Positions 44,372 to 55,047 of a stretch of 64,000 nt of DNA are shown here, piece after piece (positions within the stretch are counted from its first letter, which is position 1; every line of letters starts with the position of its first letter). The notes below the pieces were generated by a model. It was not told the origin of the DNA. It worked only from the letters and a program-made list of their open reading frames with translations, and ran no database searches. The stretch is taken from NCBI RefSeq assembly GCF_025602895.1, contig NW_026516205.1, positions 806,001-870,000 on the forward strand. The letters run 5' to 3'. A program made the position numbers and the translations under genes. Origin of the DNA: Polychytrium aggregatum (Eukaryota > Chytridiomycota > Chytridiomycetes > Polychytriales).

Positions 44372-45757
44372 ATGACCCACTATCAGAGCTCCTATGCCGC
44401 CAATGACCGCGGCAAGGTCGGCGTGGTTCGGAGCCAGTCGACATCATCCGCCCGCTATGGCCTCAAGCGATTCGTCCCCAATTTGCGCGGATTCGCCCCA
44501 AGCTCTCATTCACCCACCTCGCCGTCACCCTCGTCGCCCAGCGTCGAGTCTCCCAGCAGCCTCGACTCGTGGGACCAGCGGCTCAACCCCAGTGCCTCGC
44601 CGCGCTCTGAGCACCGGCTTGTCGAGTCGTCGTCGTCCTTTGGCGATCCCTCCGACCTCACTGCCTCGCCAAGCAGTCCGCTGGAACTCAGCCAAGCAAG
44701 CGAGGCCAAGGAACACTCCCTCCGCCTCGCCCCGTCGCTCTCCAAGCTCTCCATCAATCAATCCCCGCTCAAGGACGACCAGCCCACCAGCGCCGAGCTG
44801 TTCCGTCTGCTCAACGCTCGGGTGCGTCGGCCCCGCACCTCCTCGGATGAGATGTCTCCTCCACCCCTCACTGCTCCGGCCGCCGGCCCTTCGTTTTCCT
44901 TCCAGATCCACCCCACCAGTCCCTCCAACGCACCGTCCTTTGCCGGCTTTGACACCGCCAGTACTGTCAGCAGCGCCGTCTCGGCTGGCTCGATCCAGTC
45001 TTCATCGGCCTACTCAATCACTCGCAACAGCAGCCATCCGAATCTGCCGCAGCTGCGGACCCACCGCTCGCATCTCGCCATGGATGTCCCCCTGGCTCCG
45101 CCGTCGCCGTCTCCAACGCCCCAGATCAGCTCACAGGCGCTCGCAAAATGGGCCTCTGTCTGTGGGGCCTTTTCGGTATCGGACATCAACGCCGTTCTCA
45201 GCCACAAGAGCCGCACCCCGAACGAGAATGATCTGTACATCAAGCTGCTGAACCGCCGGCTGCCCGTGAACCAGTATCGCAAGTTTTCCCACGACGCCGC
45301 CATCCAGGACAATGTCAACAGCCATACCTGCCCGCGCTGCAAGACCGAGGTTGAATCGCTGGTGCACTTCTTGTTCGAGTGCAAGGTTGCCAGTGCCTTC
45401 TGGAAGCGCTTTAACCGAGCGCTGTCGCTGGCCCTCAACGTCGAGCTGCCGTCGATGCGCCTGCGCGACATTGTCTTCATGTTCCCGGAGCTGTCCATGA
45501 TCGTCACCGACGCCCAGCTGCACGTGCTCGTCGTCATGCACTCGGTCGCCGTCTGGACACTATGGGGCTCGCGCAGCTATCCGGTCGGCTCCGAGTGGCG
45601 CTTTTTCCTGCATCGGCTACAGGCCCGCATCGATGTCGAGCACGGCCAAAGCTCACAAAGCATGTCGCTTGTTGAGGAGTTCTGGAGCCGATGGTGTCAA
45701 AACAGCAAGTTCCTGGTTATCTCCCAAGAAGCCGTGCAGCTCCATCCCGATCTGTGA
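44372..45757 (+). CDS. Ser/Pro-rich protein with C-terminal zf-RVT-like domain (paralogue B)
   Basis: Single exon, 461 residues from ATG 44372 (MTHYQSSYAANDRGKVGVVR). The frame is open further upstream, but those codons are pyrimidine-rich leader and not conserved with paralogue A. The N-terminal 250 residues are disordered and Ser/Pro-rich, with LSKLSINQSPLKDDQPTSAE near residue 125. The C-terminal domain parallels paralogue A block by block: LYIKLLNRRLPVNQYRKF, TCPRCKTEVESLVHFLFECK (about residues 318-337), FWKRFNRALSLALNVELPS, LRDIVFMFPELS and HVLVVMHSVAVWTLWGSRSY. LRDIVFMFP and HSVAVW are identical in both. Cys-Cys-His-Cys spacing is kept, so the zinc site is under constraint. The disordered halves are not alignable. 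Same strand as A and neighbouring it, consistent with tandem duplication followed by divergence. Confidence 0.8.
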   Translation: MTHYQSSYAANDRGKVGVVRSQSTSSARYGLKRFVPNLRGFAPSSHSPTSPSPSSPSVESPSSLDSWDQRLNPSASPRSEHRLVESSSSFGDPSDLTASPSSPLELSQASEAKEHSLRLAPSLSKLSINQSPLKDDQPTSAELFRLLNARVRRPRTSSDEMSPPPLTAPAAGPSFSFQIHPTSPSNAPSFAGFDTASTVSSAVSAGSIQSSSAYSITRNSSHPNLPQLRTHRSHLAMDVPLAPPSPSPTPQISSQALAKWASVCGAFSVSDINAVLSHKSRTPNENDLYIKLLNRRLPVNQYRKFSHDAAIQDNVNSHTCPRCKTEVESLVHFLFECKVASAFWKRFNRALSLALNVELPSMRLRDIVFMFPELSMIVTDAQLHVLVVMHSVAVWTLWGSRSYPVGSEWRFFLHRLQARIDVEHGQSSQSMSLVEEFWSRWCQNSKFLVISQEAVQLHPDL

Positions 45758-47000
45758 CACCCTTCCGGCCATCCACTCGCCCGTCCGCTCTCGACCCAGC
45801 GATCCCCCAAACCCCATCCATTATTCCGGAGCCCCGGCTGCCTTTTCCAGGCTTTCACCGGCCACTCCATGGGATCACCAAGATTGGTTTCTTTCTTGCT
45901 TCTCCACGTGATCTCCTCAAACGCAGTGCTTTCGCTTTTAGCTCTCGATGTCTTGTGTGCTTGCATTTTCTTGTGAGTGTCTTGTTCAACTTCATGTGTC
46001 TCGCCCGAATCACTTGCTCCACAGTCTCTCTCTCTCTCCAAGCCCATGTGTCTCCGTCGTTTCCCATCCATTCCATTCCATTCCATGTCATCGCGTCTCC
46101 TCGCCAATCACAATGTGACCCCTCCTTCCCCCTCCCTTCTTCCCGCACTTCCATTGTTCATCCATCGTTTTTGGTATATCACGACATGTTTGTCTCTGCA
46201 TGGCTCGCAGCTGGCCACGGCTGCTGCCTGTCGGTGCTCTCAATGGCAGTCGGTATTTATTTGGCTTTTATCGAGGCAATCTGCTCGCTCTGCGTTTGGG
46301 GCCGTTGTGCCATCATACTCCCACCTTCGGCAGCGGCTGACTCTCTGATCGAGCCTCTCTAGGACTGGTGGTGCCTCTGCAACCAGGCCCTAGACACCAC
46401 CCGGCGCAGTCCACGGCTGGAGCTCGCAAAGAGTGATGATCTTCCGCCGCATTGTCCTCTCTTGCTTGGCCCTCTCTTTGTTGTGCTCGGCCCCGCCACG
46501 CTTGCATGATTTGTTTTCTCCGTCATCTTCTTATTGTCCAACCCATTGCAACCTGTATAGAGTGGGCACTGTATGGCCCAGGACTGCGTTTCTTCACCCA
46601 CCCTTTGTCTGTTCTTCTCGGTATCTTGTATCCTGTTCGTTGCGACATAAAATGATATCCATAGTATGCTTGACATTCCTTCCCATCACTCCTCTGGGTG
46701 GGACTGTGTCGCAGTAGTCCACAAGACGCAGCCTTGCGCTGTCGGTCTTGATCGAGAGACGCTGCCTCTTGGTCGGATGGATATCCTGTGCGAGGGTGTA
46801 TTGATCATCCTGATCGTATTACTTTCCTGTCTCTCACTGGAATCACCAATATCGTTCCATCCTCGCCCCTCTCCCCACGGTAAAACCCTAGTATCTATTG
46901 CCTCGGAGACAGCGAGAGTAATGACTGGTGTCGATGACGAGGCCAAAGGCGCCTTGCCTTGCCTTGCCTTGCCTTGCCTGACTCCGGCCCGTCCGCTTCG
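45758..47000. other. Intergenic, convergent 3' regions
   Basis: Holds the 3' ends of paralogue B and MAK5. CT-rich sequence, a TCCAT run at 46066-46089 and a CCTTG run at 46952-46978. No coding sequence is supported. Confidence 0.5.
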
Positions 47001-50000
47001 CTACAGATCCACGAGCCTGACCGTCTTGGCTCCGACGGCTTTCTTGCCGACCTTGACGTCCTCAACGGCCCGGCTCTGCTTCTCGGTCGGGATCAGATTG
47101 GCGCGCCCGCTCTGGCTCTCGAGTGCTTGGTTCTCGATCAAGACGTTGGCGAGATGGCTGGTCAGGTAGGTGCCTCGAATACCCCGGGGCATCAGGGGCT
47201 TGGCCAGCAGTGCACTGAGCTTGCCACGCAGCTTTTTGGTCTCGGCCGTGGATTTGGCCGTGGAAGATCCGTCTTGGTTGTGTCCAGTGTCATCGTTGTC
47301 GTCGTCGCCACCGCCGTCGCCGATAGCGCGGGCCCGCTTGAGCGATTTTTGACTCTGCTTGCTGCCCTTGCCCTTGCTGCTGAACAGATCGTCGTCGAGC
47401 TCGATATCGGCTTCGAGGGCGGCCTTTTCGAACCAAGCCTTTTCGTGTTGCTCCTGTTCAGGCATGCCCAGCGAGAGATGTCAGAGCGCAAGTGCTGGTA
47501 AGCAAGAGTCGGCGGGTGGGAGTTTTGATGCCTGATTCTACGAAGCCGCAGCGAAGAGCACGGCAATCGTGCCCCAACTGCCGCCGACACCACTGTGGCC
47601 ATACCTTTCTTTGGCTGTGCTCGATGCTGTCGATCTGACGAGCGAGAGCGAGACGCTCCTTGATCTGGGTGACAATCGACAGGTCTACGGGAAAGTCGGA
47701 CAAGCCCTCCGCTACAGGAGCAATGCGTCCGGGGAGAAGAGGGTGAGATGCGAGATATGCCTGAAGGAGCGATTTGTCTTCCTCCTCCCCCCTTTTTCCA
47801 GGCCCATCATGAGATCCTCACAAGGCAGGAAACATAAAGCGTACCTTTGCCCAATGCATGGCAGATCTTTTTGTAGACCGAGAGCTCTTCTGGCGAGCAA
47901 AGCATCACACTGACACCGTCGTTGTTGGCGCGCGCCGTGCGGCCACTGCGGTGGACATAGAGGTCGGCGGTCCGTGGCAGCTGGTAGTGCACAACATGCT
48001 CGACCTGAGGAATGTCGAGACCGCGGGCGGCAACATCACTGGCAACCAAAACGGCGTTGGGGGTGTCTCGGAACCTGGAACCGGAGCAATCGGACGACGG
48101 TCAAGCTTCATTGCCGGTGGTTCAGAGCAGCACCAGCACCAGCACCAGCACCAGCACCAGCACCAGCACCAGCAGATAAACTCGCAGGTAGGGATTCAAT
48201 TCGTTGGCGCAAACAAGTGGCAGAAGCGTACCGATCCAGATTCTTGAGTCGCTGTCGTTGCTGCATCTCGGCATGCAGACCCATGATCTTGACGCCCATC
48301 AGCGTGAAGATGGGAAGCAGTCGCCGGATCGCGTCGATGCTGTTCACAAACACCAGAGTCTTCCCCGGATAGCGGGCCAAGATATAGTACAGATACGAAT
48401 CCTGTGGTCGCGGACAGCAGTCGTCATGAGTGGATCCGCTCAAGGCACTAGAGAACACTGCCAGTGGTCGCCGAGGGTCACAGCTCGGCAACAAAAAAAA
48501 AAAAAAAAAAAACGGTATCGGTGGATCTGGGCCAGATCACCCATGTTGATGAGCCCGCCCTCAATCCATGGGTCCCTCATCGAGTAATCCAGATCGAACT
48601 TGTCCGAGGCCGTCGCCCAGCCAAACAATCCAGGCCATGGCCATGGCCATAGTCATTCGCTCTTGACCTCACCTTCTCCTTGGTCACACATTCGATTTTT
48701 GTTTCTAGCAGCTTCTCGGTCACGATCGACTCCTTGACGACATTGATGTAGAGTGGCTGCTTGTCGTTGAACTCGAGCTTCTGCAAAAGTTGCTCTGCCA
48801 GCAGAACATTCACACACGCACCCACACCCACACACACACACACGCAAGACACCTGTCAGCGACCGATTTCCGATGGCAAGCGTGAGCACAATCGCATCCC
48901 GAGACCCCGCCCTGCTGTGCAATTTTACTTGCCCATGGTGGGCGTGTTTGCCTTTTTGCGGCTGGAGCCCTTGAGCTTCTTGTGGAGCTGGTCGTTGTGG
49001 AGCAGCGTTGCGGAAAAGACAAAGGTTTGCCGCTTGGCGACGACTTTGCGAGACGAGGTCGTGCCGTCTTCGGAGAAGTCGGTGTCGACGCTGAGAGTGG
49101 GTTTAGTCAGAAGTGAGTCTGCTGCAGGGCCGCCAAGTTGATGGAGTCGAGTTGCACATCTTGGATAGACGGCAAACAGAGGGTTTCCGAGGAGGGTGCC
49201 GACAATTGCGGACACAACAGGGGCTGCGCTACATTCGAGTTACCGTACGTTTTGTTGAGGGAAATGGCTTGCAGGATCGAATCCAGGTCCTTGAAGTGAC
49301 CGTGCTCGAGCATCCGGTCAGCCTCGTCCAGGACCAGATACCGGATTTTGCACAGGCGCATCAGAAAGGATTCGTCCTGGGGGCAACAGTCCCACAGAGG
49401 TAAATCGAACCGGTTAGCCACCGACACAACTCCAACGTTCATCCGGAAGCGGCACACTATGGAGTGGTGTCGAGCGAGCCTCGACTGGGGTCGATCTGAA
49501 TATTACCTCTGAGATGAGCTCCATCAAACGGCCGGGAGTAGCTACGACGATGTTGGGGTTGCTGGCGATCAGCCGCCGCTGCTTGGGCACTGAGATTCCG
49601 CCAACAATCGGAGCAATCTGTGGGCGTTGATAACTAGTGAGTCACTCTGGACACAACGGCGGGCGATTTGGCTGTCGAGTGGGCACGCAGACTGGGTACA
49701 GCAATGCTTGATGTCCGCGGGCGCCTATCCCAGCGGTAAATACGGAGCCAGGTTGCTCGAACATGCCCAGCGACTAGAGTCACTCCGACAAACAACAAAT
49801 GACGCACCTTGATGCGCAAGAACGCAGACACTTTCTTGATGTGATCGGTGATTTGCATGGCGAGCTCGCGGGTGGGCGTCAGGATCAGCGCATGGCATCC
49901 ATCGGGTGAATCTTGGGCGAATCGCTGGGTTGCTAGCGAGTGAATAATCGGTAGCGAAAAGGCCAGAGTTTTGCCGCTGCCCTGGACCGGGAGACGGAGC

Positions 50001-51171
50001 GGTGCAGGGAGGGGAGGGTGAGTGAAGGGGAGAGGAAGGAAGAAAAGCAGAGCACCCGAGTCAAGTCAGTGGCCAACTCTGGGGAGTATGCTGAAAACAG
50101 CAGAGCATAGATATGTGAGAGCTTACGGTCTCGGCCGCGCCAATGATGTCCCGGAACTTGTCAATCGTGGCCTCGAGCGTCTGCGACTGAATCTTGGTGG
50201 GTGTGCGAAAGCCGAGGTGGGCGAGTCCCTTGACGATTTCAGGCGCGAGTCCAGCATCGGCCCAAGCGGACATGTCGAGGGTATCGGGCATATCAGGCAT
50301 ATTGGGAGTAGCATCATCGCCTCCATTGTCGGCACTGTCGGCTGCAGCCTCGTCGGAAAGGGTCTCGGGATTGGGCTCGTCGCTATCGGGAACTTCGTCA
50401 AGATCACCACCCTCGTCGGCAGTGGCCGCAGCTGTGGCTGTTGCTGTGGCTGTTGTCATCCGAGAAGCCGTTTTGGATTTCTTTGCGTTAGAGCGGGGCT
50501 CGCTTGAAGCTCCGTCGACAAAGTCGTCAACGTGGATGAACTCCATAGTATCATCGACAGCGACGGGATCCTCGTCGATGGTGCGTCGCTTCTTCTTCTT
50601 GCTGCCGGCAACAGCATTGCCAGATGCCCCAGATCTCCTCTGTGCAGATATCGAATGGCTAATTAGACAATTGCATATGCGGCATATCCCGCACCTCGGG
50701 AGTGGTGGGAGCAGATCGCTCTAGGGACGATCGATGCGGGCCAGGCAGCTGGAAGCAATCGCTCGGCCTCGAGAGGCTGCTCACCTTGAACTTGATGATT
50801 TTACTTCCGTTCAGAGCGGCTTCGTACTCGACATCGACATCGTCCACCTCCTCGAGGCTGTAGAATCCGCCCATGTGTCCATCGTTGACGAACGGATTTG
50901 AGACGGTTTTGGTGCCCACCCAGTTGAGATCATCAAACGGCACGTACTCTGAATTGGACTCGCCCAGGTCGGGAAGCGAGCTGCTTGTATCGGGGACAGA
51001 GCCGTTGCCATCGGACGGGGCAGTCCCGGACCGAGGTCTCTTAGCCGGGCGAGTGGTGGTGGGTCCTGTGGGTTTGTTGGGCCGTTGATGGGAGTTGTGC
51101 TGGCCGCCGGGACTGGGCTCGGCAACGCCGGATGTCGAGGGCTGCTGCGATTTGTCCTTGACGATCCACAT
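47001..51171 (-). CDS. MAK5: DEAD-box RNA helicase MAK5/DDX24
   Basis: Nucleolar ATP-dependent RNA helicase of 60S ribosome assembly. The N-terminal exon reads [20 protein letters not shown] and later [20 protein letters not shown], a segment typical of DDX24/MAK5. An acidic stretch precedes the Q-motif region [20 protein letters not shown]. Exons then give, in order, [21 protein letters not shown] (motif I), [17 protein letters not shown] (Ia), [33 protein letters not shown] (II), [10 protein letters not shown] (III), [57 protein letters not shown] and [20 protein letters not shown] (VI). The C-terminal extension has [20 protein letters not shown] and ends at 47001. About ten introns. The insertion between motifs II and III is long, as in MAK5. 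The first ATG at 51171 lies just after an AG acceptor-like site, so an upstream coding exon is possible. Confidence 0.9.
48128..48173. repeat. CAGCAC hexanucleotide microsatellite in a MAK5 intron
   Basis: Seven to eight CAGCAC units in the intron between the GLHAEMQQ and [11 protein letters not shown] exons. An A19 homopolymer occurs in another intron at 48492-48511 and a CA-rich tract at 48815-48845. Confidence 0.85.
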
Positions 51172-54100
51172 GCCTGCAAAGAGAAAGGTGTGCTGGGGAG
51201 CTGGTGTGGGCCGGTGTGCGCCGATGTGGTTGTCGGTGTGGTTGTGCCGATGTGGTTGTGGTTGTCGTTGAGCCGATGTGGTTGTCTGGTTGCGAGGCCA
51301 GGCGCCAGCGGACGCGAAATGAAAAAAGAAAAAAATGAAAAATGACTGCAATGTTTCGTAAATGAAATCGGCCAGTCGCCGACTGCATCACATCGGACCG
51401 CCCCACACCATCGACCGAAAGACCGGACCCATCGGCTGGATGGCAACGACCCAAAGGCCCATCGACTCAGTGGCTCAATGACGAAAGGCAACCTTTGTTG
51501 GCTATGCAGGCGCCCCGTGGTGACGAAGGGCCCCACAACACACAATCCGACACGCAATCCGACACACAATCCGACACACAACCCAGCTCGCTGCTTGTCC
51601 CTCATCTCGCTGCAAGGTGCAGGCGATGGTCAGTGTATTCGCAAGGAGGAGCATTCCAGCCGACCAAGGCGGCCCTCCCCGTTCCGCACGACCTATTTGG
51701 CGCTTGAATGGTTCCCGCGCTCGGACACCGAGGGAGTCAGAGAATGGGGGGGGGAGCATTCCGACTGGGCCAGTCCGAGAGGGGATCCCGACAGATCAAG
51801 AGGGTCCAGGGTGTCGAGAGCACCGGGAGGCAGATCCAACAGGGCGCCAGGAGCAATGGAGAACAGCGATGGGGATGGATGTTGGCGACAATCATCATCG
51901 GTGGCGGCTGGAGTGCTGGCCAGGAAGGCCTCGCGCCGATTGCACCCCCTCACTCGCTCTCCCACCGCAGACAATCCGCCAGGACTGGATGACGGTCATC
52001 AGGCGGCACTGGTCGGGCGGTGGTGGTGGTGGTGGTGCTGGCTGTGGTGGGTGGTGGGTGATGGATGGATGATGGATGGATGATGGATGGATGATGGATG
52101 GATGATGGATGAGGAGGGCCTTTGTTGCTCCGGCTGGCCACCAGCCTGAGACAAAAGCCGAAAGCCAGCGCAGAGGAGTGAGCAAGGCTGGGCAAAAGAC
52201 GCGCATTGGGCCAGCACGAGGCCGCTTGGGGCCAGGAGCAGCCAATCCGGGGCCGTGGAAGCGGGTCGCACGGCCCAGAGCGCTGGTGCGGGTGTGCGAC
52301 GGACGTGGGGGGCCAGCAAGCGCGGGGCGGAGGGGTGCGTGCGTGGTGGGCCACGTTCCGGATGGGGCAGCCGCAGCCCGCGCTGTGACGAGCAAGCGCC
52401 GGGCGGGTGGCGAACAAGCAACCGGGCAATGGACTCGCCAGCGAAGGACACACGCCCCTCAACAGAGCCGAACGCTCGCAACGGGACGAGCGTTGGCGTG
52501 CCTGGGTTTCGTCGCCCAGCGGGATCGCCTTGCGGGATTGCCTTGTTGTGGAGCTCTGCTTGACAAGGGCAGTGAGTCGCTGCGCTGTGGCGCTGGCCGC
52601 TGCAGTGTTATTTCTGAAATCGCATTATCGCCCCCCTTTGTTGGTGCGGTCTTGTGGACGGTCGTGGCTCGCGAATAGATTGGCCCTTGGATTGGGCGAC
52701 GGCAAGATATGTCATCAGTACACCTGGCCACACGACAAGGCTGGGTGTTTCAGATGCTGCGTCAAGCAGCAGCAGCAGACACAGCAAGCGATCGAGACAC
52801 CGACGGGCACACCAGTACCAGCAAGCGAAAGCGACATCGGCGCCGGCAAGCGAGAGCGAGAGCGACAGGCAGTGTTCTCGTCCGTCTGGGCCAGAAGAGT
52901 CGCCGAATGCACTTGATGCGGCGTGCGACCCAGGCGGAGCTGGCCCCCCCCCAGCAAGGCGAGCGGCGTGTGCGCACCAGCGGGCCGAAAGCGGAGCAGG
53001 GCGCGGCGCTGATTGGTGGCGCGGAGCAGCGATCTGCACAAGGAGGGGGCGGATAAACCCGGGCAGAGCGAGCGGACAAGGCGGCCGACAGGGCGGCAGA
53101 CAAGGCCGTGGACGAGCCAGGCTCGCCAGCGCAGGACTGGGTTGTCGGGACGGCTGGGGCGGGTGATCGGGCGGTGTGTTACGGCAGTCGACATGGAGTG
53201 CGGCGGCTGCAGCAGATGCGATTATTCAGAGCACGCAGTCGGCCATGTCGACGGTCAAACGCAGCTGCAGATGCGACCAATCACCCGGCAGCACGCAACA
53301 GCACCGGCGCTGTACAGCAGCCGGCCCACAGTCACAGCGACGCAGCCCACGGAGTTGGCGGGCGGGGCCCACCGCCGCACTCGGTGCTCTGCAATCCGCC
53401 CGCCGAGTCGTTGCGGGTGCTGCAGGCCGGCGCATGTATCGGCAGGCTTCGGGCGGGCTGGCCGGCGGTGGGCCCACGCTGTCCTGCGCTGTCCTGTTCT
53501 GCCTGTCCTGTTCTGCCCGCTCCCGCCGCGCGCGCTGGAGACTGCACGCTGGGGAAGAAACGGACGCTTGTTTCGCCACGGCGGGATTGGGTGCTGCCCG
53601 GCCGTGCGGGCCCCTTGTTGCTGCCGCCGTGGTGATCCACTCTGCGGCTGCACGCCTTGTGTCGGTCTGCCGGGACGGGCTCGCCGGCAGGTTTGGGCCA
53701 GCCTGCGGCTGTCGCTGGCGGTTGGCAGCACTGCACCAGGCGGGAGGCATCGTTCCCTCGTTCTCTCGTTCCCTCCCCTGGTGCAGGTCGCCGCCGGCCG
53801 CCCGGATGGACAGCCCCGGACGGGTCTGGACGGCTCTGCGCGGCTCTGCGCGGCTCTGCCGGTCTGGATAGCGCCCGCCGCCAACCGGCACCGCACTGAC
53901 ACAGTGCCGATGCACAACCCACACCGACAATGGCACACCACAACCGCAGCCACAACAATGCACCCACAATAGCACGCCGCAACAATGCACCCAGCAAGGC
54001 CGGGCCCCCTTGCCCGCCCACCACCACATTCCCAGTGCCTTGTGTCGCCCCCGCCCTTTGCCCCGGTGCCCCGCGGCGTCGCACCACCGCCGGCCATCCG

Positions 54101-55047
54101 GCCAGTCGTGGTGGATCCTGCCCGCAGTTGCCAAGTTGCCCCCCCGCCTCGCTCGCCCGTGCCCTGGCGAGACCCGTCTCGCTGCCGCCCCCCGCCCTCT
54201 CTTGCCGCCTCTCCGGCCGCCGTTTCTCGCCCCTCTCCTCGGCTCCTCGCCGTCCCAGGCGTTTCCGTGCCGCCCGGCCTTAACCACTTTTACCTGTCCC
54301 CTTTGATCTCTCGGGCGATTCCTTCCGTGCCGTGCTCTTTCTGGCCCCGGACTTTGGTCTCCTCGCCGTCCTCCTTCCTCGTCGTCTTTCCTCTCCATCG
54401 CCCCCTCTTCCTTTGCCCTGCCTGCACTGGCTGCTCTCGGCTTGTCCGATTTGTCCCCAGACCGACTGTTCTGCAGCTTGCCCTCGCACAGAAGCGCTCT
54501 ATCGCTGCTCCCTGCTCCTGGCAACGTCCGACCCACAGGCCTCTCCGCATCCATCGCTCCCTCCAGCCGCCAGCAACCTTCCCCTCCTCCCTCTCGTTTT
54601 GCTCCCGAATTTCCCGTTCAGTCTGCAAGTCGATCTGGTATAGAACCGCTCCTGTCGTGTCTTTCTTGGCTCTTCCTCCTCCGATTTCGTGACCTTGCCC
54701 ACCTCCGTCCTTGGACTTCCGACACCTGGCCCGCCCTTTTTTCACCCATTCACCCACAGTCCCCCTCCCGTCATCTCTGCCACGAACCTCGTCGGTTCTC
54801 TCCCTTCGCTCCGACCGGACTTTTCTTCTCCTCTGCCTTGGCTCTTGACTGTCTCGCTGTCACTTGCCGCACCCCTCCCCAACCTGCTCGCTCGTGATAG
54901 ACATCTCGCTCTCTTGCTCTTGCTCCCGCCTTCCAACTCCCCTTCGATCTTGACTCTCCTCCATCCTTCTATTCCGGGCATCAAGTAGCCGCCCCTCATC
55001 CACAACCCCTCGCCTCTGGCTCTTCACGTTCTCACACCGCTTCATTT
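51172..55047. other. Large GC-rich intergenic region
   Basis: 3.9 kb between divergent MAK5 and Velvet genes. Very long open frames (minus 54554-53226, 442 codons; plus 53013-53972) appear because the DNA is poor in stop codons; their translations are Arg/Gly/Pro/Ala-rich and unstructured, and they overlap in several frames. From about 54000 the plus strand becomes pyrimidine-rich up to the Velvet start, suggesting a long promoter or leader of about 1 kb. No RNA gene was recognised. Confidence 0.55.
52064..52109. repeat. ATGGATG microsatellite
   Basis: Tandem gatggatgatggatg units in the MAK5-Velvet intergenic region, related to the GGAT tracts at 5328-5398 and 32126-32152. Confidence 0.85.

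Noticed and set aside
53226-54554. 442-codon open frame on the minus strand
   Set aside because: Arg/Gly/Ala-rich translation with no structure, overlapped by equally long frames on both strands; explained by GC-rich, stop-poor DNA.
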